Below are positions 7,854 through 16,719 of a DNA stretch of 64,000 nucleotides, one piece after another. The DNA lies in the NCBI GenBank assembly GCA_947488345.1, contig CANKZQ010000001.1:424501-488500 (forward strand), in the 5' to 3' direction. Under the pieces are notes generated by a model, which saw only the letters and a list, made by a program, of their open reading frames with translations, searched no databases and had not been told where the DNA came from. A program made the position numbers and the translations under genes. The first letter of the stretch is position 1; each line of letters opens with the position of its first letter. This DNA comes from an uncultured Flavobacteriaceae bacterium (GTDB lineage: Bacteria; Bacteroidota; Bacteroidia; Flavobacteriales; Flavobacteriaceae).

Positions 7854-8650
7854 CAGCACACGAAATAGATTATATCATTTACGGAGAAGAAATGCAATAT
7901 GTAGAAATAGAATTAGACCCACAAGAAGCGGTTGTTGCTGAGTCGGGTAGTTTTATGATGATGGACAATGGTATTAAAATGAATACGATATTTGGAGATG
8001 GATCTGGACAAACACAAAGTGTTTTGGGCAAGATATTCTCTGCTGGAAAACGATTACTGACTGGCGAAAGTTTATTCATGACTGCCTTCTTAAACGAAGG
8101 TGTGGGTAAAAAGAAAGTATCATTTGCATCTCCCTATCCAGGAAAAATAATCCCCATAGATTTGACCAATTTTAATGGCAAATTCATTTGTCAAAAAGAT
8201 GCTTTCTTATGTGCGGCAAAAGGGGTTTCTGTTGGAATTGAATTTTCTAAAAAATTAGGCCGAGGGCTTTTTGGTGGCGAAGGTTTTATCATGCAAAAAT
8301 TGGAGGGTAATGGCATGGCATTTATGCATGTTGGCGGTACAGTGGCTAAAAAAGAATTACAACCAGGAGAAATTTTAAAAGTTGATACCGGCTGTATTGT
8401 TGGTTTTGATCAAACTGTACAGTATGATATTGAATTTGTTGGTGGCATTAAAAATACCGTGTTTGGAGGGGAAGGTTTATTCTTCGCTACACTTCAGGGT
8501 CCAGGAACTGTGTATATACAATCTTTACCATTTAGTAGATTAGCAGGTCGTATTATTGCATCTGTACCTAGAACTGGTGGAAAAAGTCGCGGGGAGGGTA
8601 GTATCCTCGGCGGCATCGGAGATATCTTAGATGGAGATAATAGATTTTAA
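7850..8650 (+). CDS. TIGR00266/AIM24-family protein
   Basis: A 266-residue protein of the TIGR00266 family (AIM24 domain, a trimeric or beta-roll fold related to TRAP-like proteins). Family landmarks are VEIELDPQEAVVAESGSFMM at about 18-37, then GSGQTQSVLGKIFSAGKRLL with GESLFMTAFLN, VGIEFSKKLGRGLFGGEGFI, and the closing SLPFSRLAGRIIA with a glycine-rich tail. The molecular function is not established; mitochondrial AIM24 supports inner-membrane organisation. The gene ends the plus-strand run and is followed by a bidirectional terminator. Confidence 0.93.
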   Translation: MTAHEIDYIIYGEEMQYVEIELDPQEAVVAESGSFMMMDNGIKMNTIFGDGSGQTQSVLGKIFSAGKRLLTGESLFMTAFLNEGVGKKKVSFASPYPGKIIPIDLTNFNGKFICQKDAFLCAAKGVSVGIEFSKKLGRGLFGGEGFIMQKLEGNGMAFMHVGGTVAKKELQPGEILKVDTGCIVGFDQTVQYDIEFVGGIKNTVFGGEGLFFATLQGPGTVYIQSLPFSRLAGRIIASVPRTGGKSRGEGSILGGIGDILDGDNRF

Positions 8651-8664
8651 TGAACTAAGAGAAT

Positions 8665-8694
8665 AAAAAAAGCGGCTTTTTAGCCGCTTTTTTT
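8665..8694. terminator. Bidirectional intrinsic terminator
   Basis: A perfect hairpin, AGCGGCT-TTTT-AGCCGCT (8671-8688), is flanked by an A run (8665-8670) and a T run (8689-8694), so it works in both directions. It separates the AIM24-like gene from the convergent DUF4369 gene, whose stop codon lies inside its T run. Confidence 0.9.
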
Positions 8695-9385
8695 ATTCTC
8701 TCTTCTCTTTTATCTCTTCAATAAATTCTTGTAATCTTTTACCATATTTCGAAGCCTTTATCTCTTCGGTTAACGAATTATTGATGGTGTCTAATAACTT
8801 AATATTCGCATTATATAATTCTGTGAGTGCCAGATATGGAGCTACCTCGGCATCGCTATTTTTTACGGCGAAATTTGTTGTATAAAAATACCGTCGCCTC
8901 AATAAATTATTTGCCAACTTTTGAACAGAATCCATTTTTGTTGTATCACCTTTCGTTTCAAACTCGGCTTTGATAAAATCTAGATTCTTATCTCTAAATT
9001 TTGTGATCATCTCTTTATATTCGTTTAAAAGCTCCTGATTTCTTTGCCCTTGTACGGTCGCTTTGAAACCGAACTTGTCTAATTTTGTTTGAATATCTAT
9101 TGTTCCTTTATCTCCGAAAAAAGCAATTTGCTTTTCCTTCGCATTATCTAAGGTTAAAAAATAAATTTCTGGACTTTCTATTTCATCCGATAAGGAAAAG
9201 GTCGTCATACCATCAAGATTTACAGAATCTACAGACACCAATAAGGTATCCTTCATTTTTTGTAGATATAATGTTCCTTTTTTAAGGCCTTTTATTTCCC
9301 CAGTCACTAACATTGACCCTTTCTTTTCATTGGTACAAGAGCCCAACACCAAAAAAATCAACGCTACTATATAAATATTCTTCAT
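8693..9385 (-). CDS. DUF4369 lipoprotein
   Basis: A 230-residue lipoprotein: the signal peptide ends LVLGSC with Cys17 as lipidation site. Residues about 26-115 match DUF4369 (VTGEIKGLKKGTLYLQKMKD to FGDKGTIDIQ), a beta-sandwich domain usually found N-terminal to thioredoxin-like AhpC/TSA domains. Here no thioredoxin CxxC domain follows; the remaining 110 residues are helical and charged. It is therefore the short, thioredoxin-less form. Its stop codon sits in the shared terminator. Confidence 0.82.
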   Translation of the reverse strand: MKNIYIVALIFLVLGSCTNEKKGSMLVTGEIKGLKKGTLYLQKMKDTLLVSVDSVNLDGMTTFSLSDEIESPEIYFLTLDNAKEKQIAFFGDKGTIDIQTKLDKFGFKATVQGQRNQELLNEYKEMITKFRDKNLDFIKAEFETKGDTTKMDSVQKLANNLLRRRYFYTTNFAVKNSDAEVAPYLALTELYNANIKLLDTINNSLTEEIKASKYGKRLQEFIEEIKEKRE

Positions 9386-9429
9386 TTTATTTTTTTAAAG
9401 CATGCGAATATAGACAATTTATGGCATTT

Positions 9430-10737
9430 TTATGGAGAAACTAATTGCATTAAAATTGTGCATCCAATAGCCGCTATTGTACCAATGGCATAGCCAAATA
9501 CCGCGAGCAATACGCCCACTGTCGCCAAAGACGGGTGAAATGCGGCTGCTACAACAGGTGCCGAAGCAGCACCTCCTACATTTGCCTGACTTCCTACTGC
9601 TAAGAAAAAATAAGGGGCTTTAATCAGCTTCGCAATTAATATCATTAAACCAGCATGAATTGTCATCCATACGAGTCCGACCGCCACTAAACCTAAATTA
9701 TCAAACGTATCTTTTAAATCCATTTTCATCCCAATAGAAGCTACTAAAATATAGATAAACAGACTTCCTATTTTACTGGCACCAGCTCCTTCATAATCTT
9801 TCGCTTTTGTAAAAGATAGAATAATAGCCACAGCGGTTGCGATACTCACCATCCAAAAGAATTGCGAATCTAAAAAGGTAAACATATTCTTCATGGTTGT
9901 TGATTCAATTTCGGCCACAACACCTCCGAAAAAGCCACTCAAGTGATTCGCTCCAAAATGTGCTAAGCTCACCGTACCAAAGGCCAATGCCCCAATCACT
10001 GTGATATCAGTTAAGGTAGCTTTTCGTTCTACTTTCGCTGCATACGTTGATACCTTTTCTTTCAACTCTTCAATAGCCGAAGCATCAGCTTTTAACCATT
10101 TATCAATGCGTTTAGATTTCGCAATACCAATTAAAATAACTGCCATCCAAATATTAGCCACGACAATATCAACGATGACCATAGCGCTATACTTTTTAGG
10201 ATTATACTCATAAATTTCTAACATAGCAGCTTGATTCGCTCCTCCACCGATCCAACTTCCTGCCAAGGTTGACAAGCCTCTCCATACTTCGTCAGGACCT
10301 GCACCACCCACTGTTTCTGGCGATACCATCGATATGAGTAAAATAGCTATCGGTCCTCCGATAAGTATACCAATTGTCCCCGCGAAAAACATCGCCAAGG
10401 CTTTCCAACCTAAATTATAAATCGCTCTTAAATCGATACTCAATGTCATTAACACCAATGCTGCAGGTAATAAATACCGACTCGACATATAGTACAAATT
10501 CGAACTATGTTTTATCGTTTCACCAGCTGTATTTGTTGTTTCCCAGTCCGGCGCAATTATCCCTAGTGTGGTCAACAAACCTGGAATCATATATGCTAAA
10601 AATAAGCCAGGAATAATGCCATAAAATTTCTTCCAAAATCCTTCCTTTATTGAGGAAGTGTAAAAAATAAATCCTAAAACGACCATTAAGATTCCGAAGA
10701 CCATCGTGTCGTCTTTAAAAAAAGGTTCTGTGCTCAT
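9430..10737 (-). CDS. DUF819 (YjcL-like) multi-pass membrane protein
   Basis: A 435-residue protein with about 11-12 membrane segments matching DUF819. Family-type motifs are the glycine-rich LAGSWIGGGANQAAMLE near residue 160-176, and NVGGAASAPVVAAAFHP near residue 390-406, both reminiscent of inverted-repeat transporters. The transported substrate is unknown. It lies 11 bases downstream of the M14 peptidase gene on the same strand, which could suggest uptake of peptide-derived products, but this is only a context inference. Confidence 0.88.
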   Translation of the reverse strand: MSTEPFFKDDTMVFGILMVVLGFIFYTSSIKEGFWKKFYGIIPGLFLAYMIPGLLTTLGIIAPDWETTNTAGETIKHSSNLYYMSSRYLLPAALVLMTLSIDLRAIYNLGWKALAMFFAGTIGILIGGPIAILLISMVSPETVGGAGPDEVWRGLSTLAGSWIGGGANQAAMLEIYEYNPKKYSAMVIVDIVVANIWMAVILIGIAKSKRIDKWLKADASAIEELKEKVSTYAAKVERKATLTDITVIGALAFGTVSLAHFGANHLSGFFGGVVAEIESTTMKNMFTFLDSQFFWMVSIATAVAIILSFTKAKDYEGAGASKIGSLFIYILVASIGMKMDLKDTFDNLGLVAVGLVWMTIHAGLMILIAKLIKAPYFFLAVGSQANVGGAASAPVVAAAFHPSLATVGVLLAVFGYAIGTIAAIGCTILMQLVSP

Positions 10738-10748
10738 AGATATTATTT

Positions 10749-13292
10749 TTATTGTCCAACCAAAAACACGGCATTACAAAACACTAGCTTTCCGTTTTCC
10801 CAAAAACTTCTAAACAAAGGATCGTCGGCTAAATAAACAACCTCTCCTCTACCTTTTGATTCTACGCCAAAAACTAATGATTTATCAATGTTTTTTAATG
10901 CAATCGCTCCTGCAAAACCACTTATCTGATCTTTTTTACTTTTAATCACACTTACGTTGACTCCATTTTTTAGATAGGCATATCTATTTCCGCTTAAGCG
11001 TAAGGTTTGGTATTGTTTTTCAAAACCAAAGCCTAACGGGTGAGTATTATCCATTGCCGCTTTGAACACACTACCTGTTATTAGATTAGACACTGATTTT
11101 CGTTCTAAATTGTCGAAGGCCTCTAATTCTAGCTTTTCTTTTCGTGCTTTGGCCGCTTTTTCATTTTCCTTTTTTTCCTCATCATTTTTAAAAATTGACA
11201 AGTCAAACTCTTTGCTAGTCGCAAAGGTGCTAAGCGCTCTATCGACAGCAATGAGTCTACCTCCTGCCTGTACCCAGTCTTTCACTTTTTTCATATTCGC
11301 TTTACCTAGCGCACTTCCGTACCATCCACTTGGTAAAATCAAAACATCATACTTTGCCAAATTAACACCACTAAAATAGTCAGTATCTAACACCGTCACT
11401 GGATAGTTAATTTGTTGTTCAAAGAAATGCCAAATAGAACCAAAACTCAATGATGAAACTCCTTGCCCAGATAAAAGTGCCACTTTAGGTGGTTTTAGAT
11501 AAGCCACCGAGCTCGATCCGAAATCTTTACCAGAACTTACAAAACCAGTTGAAACACCCGTCACATTTCGATGATACTTTTCGGTAGCTTTTTTTACGAT
11601 TGCATCAAATTTATCTCCTAGTTTTTCATTCCCTCTTCTTGTAATAACTAAAGTACCGGCTTTATAACTCTTACCTTCAACTGTGAAATTCGCCTTAGAA
11701 AAACGCACTTTTACCTTGTTTTGTAATAAATATCCTAAAAAACTAACGTCGTCTGTACTATTCCATTTCGAAAGATATGCATACGGTTTTTCTACTCCTG
11801 TTACACTACCGCCTAATGTCATTGCAGGTGCTGCTTTTGTTGCAATCGTTGTAGACATGGCATACGCGTCTAAACCTCGGCTATGTGGCAATGCCCAAGC
11901 TGTAATATCATAGGTTAACGAATCTGATACCTTTGTATCTGGTTCAAACAACGCCTTGATCAAATTCGATTTTGGCTGATTCGTATTTACCACAAGATCA
12001 TTCGCCGATAGTTTTATAGTAGTTTGCTTATTTGTTTTATAGCTAAAACCTTTCGTATTACTTAATGAATTTGAAAGCCCATAGCTAATTTGATGTCTGT
12101 CTAGTAACGTTCGTAAGCTATTTATTTTATCACTATCATTCGAACCACGTATGACGTAGCTTTTGTATTTCCCTATCGGATTATTCTTTGCCTTATCAAA
12201 ATAGGCTTTAAACTCTTTTTTTAGTTTCTCGGCATTTACTGAAGCGATTTCGATAGTCGATATACCCGTTGTATAGTGATGCGCGACTCTATCTTTTAGA
12301 GTCAATACATCATCATCTGATGTTTCTATTCCTAAGCCTGCTCTACCATGACCCGCTTGCTCATAAGTCATTCCGATGGCACCGTTGTATGTTGGATAGG
12401 TATCGCCATAACTCGGATATAATAGGTCAAACCATTCTTTGGTAAAATACAACCAACCATTTTTATCGAAATACTTTGCATGATTTTTACCAATGGTCAC
12501 TTGAAACTCGCGCTGAAACTTGGTAATTACTTCATGATACGGTTCTGCAGCTGGTGCAAAATAATAGGGATTATCAACACCTTGCTCATGAAAATCGACA
12601 TGAATATTGGGCATCCATTTATTATATTCTGCTATTCGAGACTGTGATTCTATCTGCGTTGTCCAAGCCCAATCGCGATTTAGGTCGAATAAATAATGAT
12701 TTGCTCTACCGCCTGGCCAAGGCTCATGATGTTCTTTTGCATCGGGATTCTTATTATACGGTACATTGGCAGTTTCAGTATACCAATTCACATAGCGATC
12801 TCTACCATCTGGATTGATACAAGGATCTATAATAACAATGGTATTTTCTAACCATTTTTTTGTATCTCGATTAAAAGGATCGACCAATGCGTATAAGGTT
12901 TTCATAGCCGCTTCGGTGCTCGACGCCTCATTGCCATGCACATTATAACTTAACCAGACTATTGGAATATCTTCACCCGCATCACCCTGAACAACCCCAG
13001 CTGTTTTTAGATGATTTAAACGTAAATCTTCGAGTTTAGAAAAATTCTTTGGCGCAGTAATAAAGGCTAAATGCAAGGGTCTTCTTTCGTAGGTTTCACC
13101 ATACTTGATCAACTTCACATTGGCATTCGCCTCGGCTATATGCTTAAAATAAGAGACTACTGTATGATGTCTAGTAAAATGATCACCTAATTCATATCCT
13201 AAAAATTCTTTCGGAGATTTTGATTGAGAAAAGGTTGTGGTAGTGATTAATAAAAACGCAAAGAGCGTATAAAAAGAGAAACTTTTTTTCAT
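10749..13292 (-). CDS. M14-family zinc metallocarboxypeptidase, secreted
   Basis: An 847-residue protein with a signal peptide (1-22, ending TTTFSQ). The M14 peptidase domain occupies about residues 30-360. The zinc motif HGNE is visible (His119, Glu122 in NVHGNEASS), the third ligand is in NIHVDFHEQG near residue 230, and substrate-binding NPDGRDRYVNW is near 155-167. Residues about 380-847 form a long C-terminal extension, including a glutamine-amidotransferase-like segment (VALLSGQGVSS to DVLILPSGWYG), as in the flavobacterial M14 branch annotated as zinc carboxypeptidase. It probably trims peptides in the periplasm or outside the cell. Confidence 0.92.
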   Translation of the reverse strand: MKKSFSFYTLFAFLLITTTTFSQSKSPKEFLGYELGDHFTRHHTVVSYFKHIAEANANVKLIKYGETYERRPLHLAFITAPKNFSKLEDLRLNHLKTAGVVQGDAGEDIPIVWLSYNVHGNEASSTEAAMKTLYALVDPFNRDTKKWLENTIVIIDPCINPDGRDRYVNWYTETANVPYNKNPDAKEHHEPWPGGRANHYLFDLNRDWAWTTQIESQSRIAEYNKWMPNIHVDFHEQGVDNPYYFAPAAEPYHEVITKFQREFQVTIGKNHAKYFDKNGWLYFTKEWFDLLYPSYGDTYPTYNGAIGMTYEQAGHGRAGLGIETSDDDVLTLKDRVAHHYTTGISTIEIASVNAEKLKKEFKAYFDKAKNNPIGKYKSYVIRGSNDSDKINSLRTLLDRHQISYGLSNSLSNTKGFSYKTNKQTTIKLSANDLVVNTNQPKSNLIKALFEPDTKVSDSLTYDITAWALPHSRGLDAYAMSTTIATKAAPAMTLGGSVTGVEKPYAYLSKWNSTDDVSFLGYLLQNKVKVRFSKANFTVEGKSYKAGTLVITRRGNEKLGDKFDAIVKKATEKYHRNVTGVSTGFVSSGKDFGSSSVAYLKPPKVALLSGQGVSSLSFGSIWHFFEQQINYPVTVLDTDYFSGVNLAKYDVLILPSGWYGSALGKANMKKVKDWVQAGGRLIAVDRALSTFATSKEFDLSIFKNDEEKKENEKAAKARKEKLELEAFDNLERKSVSNLITGSVFKAAMDNTHPLGFGFEKQYQTLRLSGNRYAYLKNGVNVSVIKSKKDQISGFAGAIALKNIDKSLVFGVESKGRGEVVYLADDPLFRSFWENGKLVFCNAVFLVGQ

Positions 13293-13321
13293 TGTATTTT
13301 CGATTTGAGGACATAAATATA

Positions 13322-15544
13322 TTAAATACTAAGCCAATAGGTGAACTTTAATGAGAGAGACCTGCTCCTTGGGGAAAACTCATTGACGAAGTAATTGTCA
13401 TTATACACGATAAAGAGATCGGATAGTGGTTTGAAACGCCATTGCAATCGCGCGTTCATTCCGATATTATCGCGTTGATTACTATACTGTATGAAGGTGG
13501 TCCAAAATATTTTTTTATTGAAAGTTACGTCAAAACGAGGCCCGACTAACCAAATAGATGCATCTGGAAAAGGATCTGGCAAATCAATATTATCATAATT
13601 TACTTGAGCTGATGCAAAAAAGTACGGCTGTACTCTGTATCTAAATTGGCCTTCAAACGAAAATTTATTTCCGTTATAGAAATCTCCATATGAGGATTCT
13701 AAGCTATAAAATAATTTTTTCCGCATATCAGATCTATACTCCAATTGAAAATCGGTATAATCATATTCAGATCCTAAAGGTAATGCTAAACCATCATCTG
13801 TACTTGTAGGGTCAAAATCTCTGTCGAAAAGAAAGGTATAGCGATGCGCTATTCTTGCCGATATCTGTGCTTGGTTTTTGAAATTACTCTGCCACCTTAG
13901 CACATTTAATCTATCGGTTACGCCTCCATTTGTTCCATTCGGACTCAAAATCACAATGGGTAAAAAAGAAAGGCTATGTCTATTAAAAATTCCTTTTTTT
14001 GGCCAAAAATTCACTTCTAGGTCTAAAACTGCTTTGAAAATATCAGTTCTTCTTACAAAACCTAGTTCTGAATTAAAGTCCTCTCCCACATACACATTAC
14101 TTAATCTAGCATTAAAATATCGACTATTGTACTGTGTAGAATGTCCTAAAGAATAATCATTGGCACTTACATTCGGTGAAAAGGATTTATGTACAAAGTA
14201 TTTACCTGTCCATGTATTATCTTTTGAAGCCAAGTTATAATCTAAACCAATGACTCTATTGTATGAATTATTATCATCATCATCATCGTCGTCATCTAAG
14301 AAATCATAATCTTTTGTTGCTTGTTTGTTAATGAATAAGAAGCTCAAATTAGAGCGACTGAACAATTTATGTTGTAGTGCCAATACTGTATTATTGGTGG
14401 CTGCAATTTGATTTACTTCATCTTCGGCAGTTTGAATATTGAGCAGGCCTACCCTAAAATCGTTATTTAATTTTCCGCTTAAGCGTGCTCCAGCAATAAT
14501 ATCATTTTCGATAGTATTACCATCAACATCTTCTGCAATTCCTATACGTCTTGAGAAAAAAGTTCGTGAATCTCTATTATCACCAAAGTCCCCGAAAAGA
14601 TCACTATTCTCCACAAAAAACTGACGTCTCTCTGGTAATGCAATACTAAATCGTGTTAAATTCGTTACCTGTTGATCGACTTCTACTTGTGAGAAATCTG
14701 GATTAAAAGTAAGGTCTAAATTCAAACTATTACCAATGGTAAACTTGGCATCCCCTCCTACCTTAAATGGAGTTTCGTTTGTATTATTTTCAAAATCTTT
14801 GAAATTACCGGTGTTCACATAAGGAATTAGTGAAATCGGTGATTTTGATTTCCCTAAAGGCTTTTCGAAAATCATATCACCCATATACGCCAAGCTAAAA
14901 ATAAATTGATTCTGAGGGATATTCATCCAGGTATTTCGCTCATTATCTTTGGTATCAAAATGATAACTATTAAAGCGCCATTTCGTCTCACCTTCTTTGT
15001 ATTTAAAAGCCGATAAAGGTATTGCCCATTCGGCAATATAATAACCATCATATATCTTACTTTCTCCTATCCATTTGGTATCCCAGCTAGTATCGAATCC
15101 TCTCAAATTAGTACCTCCTCCAGAAACGAGAGCTTCCCGTAATACTCCATAAGCATTTGTTCCAAAAAGAAAGGCATTGTTTCCGTCGTTAAAGGTGTCA
15201 AACATCAAGGTAATATTGTCACTCCCACCCGCTCTAAAATCACGACGTAATGAAGGTACCACATAATCTTTACCCGAAGAATTGACTTTTATACCGACGT
15301 ATAACGTTTTATCATCAACGAGCATTTTAATGACTGCTTGTTGCTTGGCTTGCCGATCGTCAGACGGAAAATATTGCCAAAAATCCTTCGCTGAGTCTGC
15401 CAAAGCCCATGAACTTTCGTCTAAAACTCCATCAATTTTAATGGGTGTTTCAATATATTTTACAGTAAATTTTTTATTCTGTGCTGTTGCTGAATAAGCA
15501 ACCACAAAAAGGGCTACATAGAGTAGGATAAGGGTATTTTTCAT
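13322..15544 (-). CDS. CBM9-like/DUF5916 outer-membrane barrel protein
   Basis: I start the gene at the ATG at 15544 (740 residues), where a clean signal peptide begins (MKNTLILLYVALFVVAYSAT); the ATG at 15565 adds seven residues. Residues about 25-220 are a CBM9-like beta-sandwich (IKIDGVLDESSWALAD, then LYVGIKV). Residues about 230-740 are the DUF5916 barrel, opening with SLIPYVNTGNFKDF and rich in alternating aromatic strands. An eight-residue Asp run interrupts the barrel near residue 425. DUF5916 proteins are outer-membrane; ligand unknown. It lies 29 bases upstream of the M14 gene and may be cotranscribed with it. Confidence 0.85.
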   Translation of the reverse strand: MKNTLILLYVALFVVAYSATAQNKKFTVKYIETPIKIDGVLDESSWALADSAKDFWQYFPSDDRQAKQQAVIKMLVDDKTLYVGIKVNSSGKDYVVPSLRRDFRAGGSDNITLMFDTFNDGNNAFLFGTNAYGVLREALVSGGGTNLRGFDTSWDTKWIGESKIYDGYYIAEWAIPLSAFKYKEGETKWRFNSYHFDTKDNERNTWMNIPQNQFIFSLAYMGDMIFEKPLGKSKSPISLIPYVNTGNFKDFENNTNETPFKVGGDAKFTIGNSLNLDLTFNPDFSQVEVDQQVTNLTRFSIALPERRQFFVENSDLFGDFGDNRDSRTFFSRRIGIAEDVDGNTIENDIIAGARLSGKLNNDFRVGLLNIQTAEDEVNQIAATNNTVLALQHKLFSRSNLSFLFINKQATKDYDFLDDDDDDDDNNSYNRVIGLDYNLASKDNTWTGKYFVHKSFSPNVSANDYSLGHSTQYNSRYFNARLSNVYVGEDFNSELGFVRRTDIFKAVLDLEVNFWPKKGIFNRHSLSFLPIVILSPNGTNGGVTDRLNVLRWQSNFKNQAQISARIAHRYTFLFDRDFDPTSTDDGLALPLGSEYDYTDFQLEYRSDMRKKLFYSLESSYGDFYNGNKFSFEGQFRYRVQPYFFASAQVNYDNIDLPDPFPDASIWLVGPRFDVTFNKKIFWTTFIQYSNQRDNIGMNARLQWRFKPLSDLFIVYNDNYFVNEFSPRSRSLSLKFTYWLSI

Positions 15545-15594
15545 TCCACTAGTTGACTGGATCAAATATAGAATAAATATATGTGAAAATTCTC

Positions 15595-15771
15595 TTAATT
15601 TTTATCGCCGGCATCCTTATTCTTAGGAAGGCGTTTTGCGTCTTTTAAGCTTTGATTTAGCATCCATTCTAGCTGTCCATTGGTACTACGAAATTCGTCC
15701 GCAGCCCATTTTTCGATAGCTTTTAGCATATCTTCATTTATACGTAGTGCAAATGCTTTTTTCTTCGCCAT
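15595..15771 (-). CDS. Arc-type ribbon-helix-helix DNA-binding protein
   Basis: A 58-residue protein too short for simple gene calls. The first residues, MAKKKAFALRINEDMLKAIE, give the Arc/MetJ ribbon strand (KAFALRI) followed by helix A. KWAADEFRSTNGQLEWMLNQ gives the loop and helix B, and a basic tail follows. This is the 'Arc family DNA-binding' type found in Bacteroidota next to SPFH genes. Its ATG overlaps the previous stop as TAATG, so it is translated with the operon. It probably binds DNA as a dimer and may autoregulate the operon, which is inference. Confidence 0.85.
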   Translation of the reverse strand: MAKKKAFALRINEDMLKAIEKWAADEFRSTNGQLEWMLNQSLKDAKRLPKNKDAGDKN

Positions 15772-16289
15772 TATTCAATTGAATTCGCAAATTTACTATT
15801 ATAAGTTTGTAATACCCTTCTCATTTCGTCTTGTTTTTGAGTACCAATCAATATTTTCTTACCATTTTTTAGTTCTAACTGCAAACCGGTAGTTCCTTTT
15901 ACATTATAGGCAACTCCTTTACTTTTACGCCATAATTTGCCGCCTTTCATTCCCCATCCGCCATATTCAGAAATCGCTTCGTATTTTCTAATATAACAAT
16001 TTTCAATGGTCGACCAATCAATCATTTTATTTGAAAAATGAAAAGGAATAAATCTAAAGTGAATTCCCATTTCATCGATTCTCGTTTTTAATTTCAATGA
16101 AAAGATGAGGCCATAGATTAATGCCATTGAAGCTATTAAAACGACAAGACCCACCAAGGCCTCTGTATCTTTATCTTCTTTTTGAATATACTCATTAACA
16201 ACCAACACCAGTGGTCCTATAAAGCTCACAATAAGCAATATATGCAACCATAGTTGTGTAAAGCGTTGTTCTTCGGTGAATATTCTCAT
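15771..16289 (-). CDS. Two-helix membrane protein with a PH-like cytosolic domain
   Basis: A 172-residue protein with membrane segments at about 14-34 and 46-66, then a cytosolic beta-rich domain. Its pattern, RIDEMGIHFRFIPF, IDWSTIENCYIRKYEAI, then GLQLELKNGKKILIGTQK, resembles bacterial PH-like domains (the 'W...I' strand followed by a conserved 'G..L' strand and a C-terminal helix). No enzyme motif is seen. It belongs to the SPFH operon and overlaps the Arc-type gene by one base. PH-like domains in this setting probably mediate protein-membrane organisation. Confidence 0.75.
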   Translation of the reverse strand: MRIFTEEQRFTQLWLHILLIVSFIGPLVLVVNEYIQKEDKDTEALVGLVVLIASMALIYGLIFSLKLKTRIDEMGIHFRFIPFHFSNKMIDWSTIENCYIRKYEAISEYGGWGMKGGKLWRKSKGVAYNVKGTTGLQLELKNGKKILIGTQKQDEMRRVLQTYNSKFANSIE

Positions 16290-16352
16290 CTACAAAAAAT
16301 TAAGAATCAATCCTATAGTTGTCGTGATGATTGATATTATTATTAAAATCAT
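16290..16352 (-). CDS. Possible 20-residue hydrophobic peptide
   Basis: ATG at 16352 to TAG at 16290 encodes MILIIISIITTTIGLILNFL, a single hydrophobic helix. Its stop codon directly abuts the ATG of the PH-like gene, and it fills the only gap in an otherwise packed operon. It lies in the same frame as the upstream DUF4177 gene, ten codons after that gene's stop. There is no independent proof of translation; it may be a leader or chance. Confidence 0.3.
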   Translation of the reverse strand: MILIIISIITTTIGLILNFL

Positions 16353-16382
16353 ACCTTTATCTTTGGAAGCGTTGTTAAACTC

Positions 16383-16541
16383 TTATCTATTTTTATCTCT
16401 TTCGAATACAAGCCTTGCTGAGTTTTCAGCAATATGAACTATCCTCCAGCCATTGCGTGCATGTTCGTTAAGGGCGTCTTCCAATCTTTCGTTGTTTTTC
16501 GACATTCCCATTTTCCAGTTTACTACTTTATATTCTTTCAT
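16383..16541 (-). CDS. DUF4177 small protein
   Basis: A 52-residue protein, MKEYKVVNWKMGMSKNNERL, then EDALNEHARNGWRIVHIAE and a short tail ending VFERDKNR. It matches DUF4177: a strand, then the conserved helix with LNE.AR.GW, then two strands. Function unknown. Its ATG overlaps the stop of the gene upstream (ATGA), and it is the third gene of the SPFH operon. Confidence 0.8.
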   Translation of the reverse strand: MKEYKVVNWKMGMSKNNERLEDALNEHARNGWRIVHIAENSARLVFERDKNR

Positions 16542-16717
16542 TTTTCGTCTTTATCGTTCAAAACAAACGTACTTATCAGTACTCCAATAATTAATCCAAT
16601 GATACCGCCAAAGGTGACTCCCATTACAATATTTCCAAAAATCACTCCAACAGTTGAGCCAAAACTGGTTCCTAATGCCGAACCAATCGCGATTGCTTTT
16701 ATTTGGTTATCATTCAT
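16538..16717 (-). CDS. Glycine-rich small membrane protein
   Basis: A 59-residue protein, MNDNQIKAIAIGSALGTSFG at the N-terminus, followed by two glycine-zipper hydrophobic helices (STVGVIFGNIVMGVTF and GGIIGLIIGVLIS) and a charged tail. Glycine-zipper segments oligomerise in membranes. It lies two bases after the SPFH stop and overlaps the DUF4177 gene by four bases. I recognise no named family. Confidence 0.7.
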   Translation of the reverse strand: MNDNQIKAIAIGSALGTSFGSTVGVIFGNIVMGVTFGGIIGLIIGVLISTFVLNDKDEK

Positions 16718-16719
16718 AT

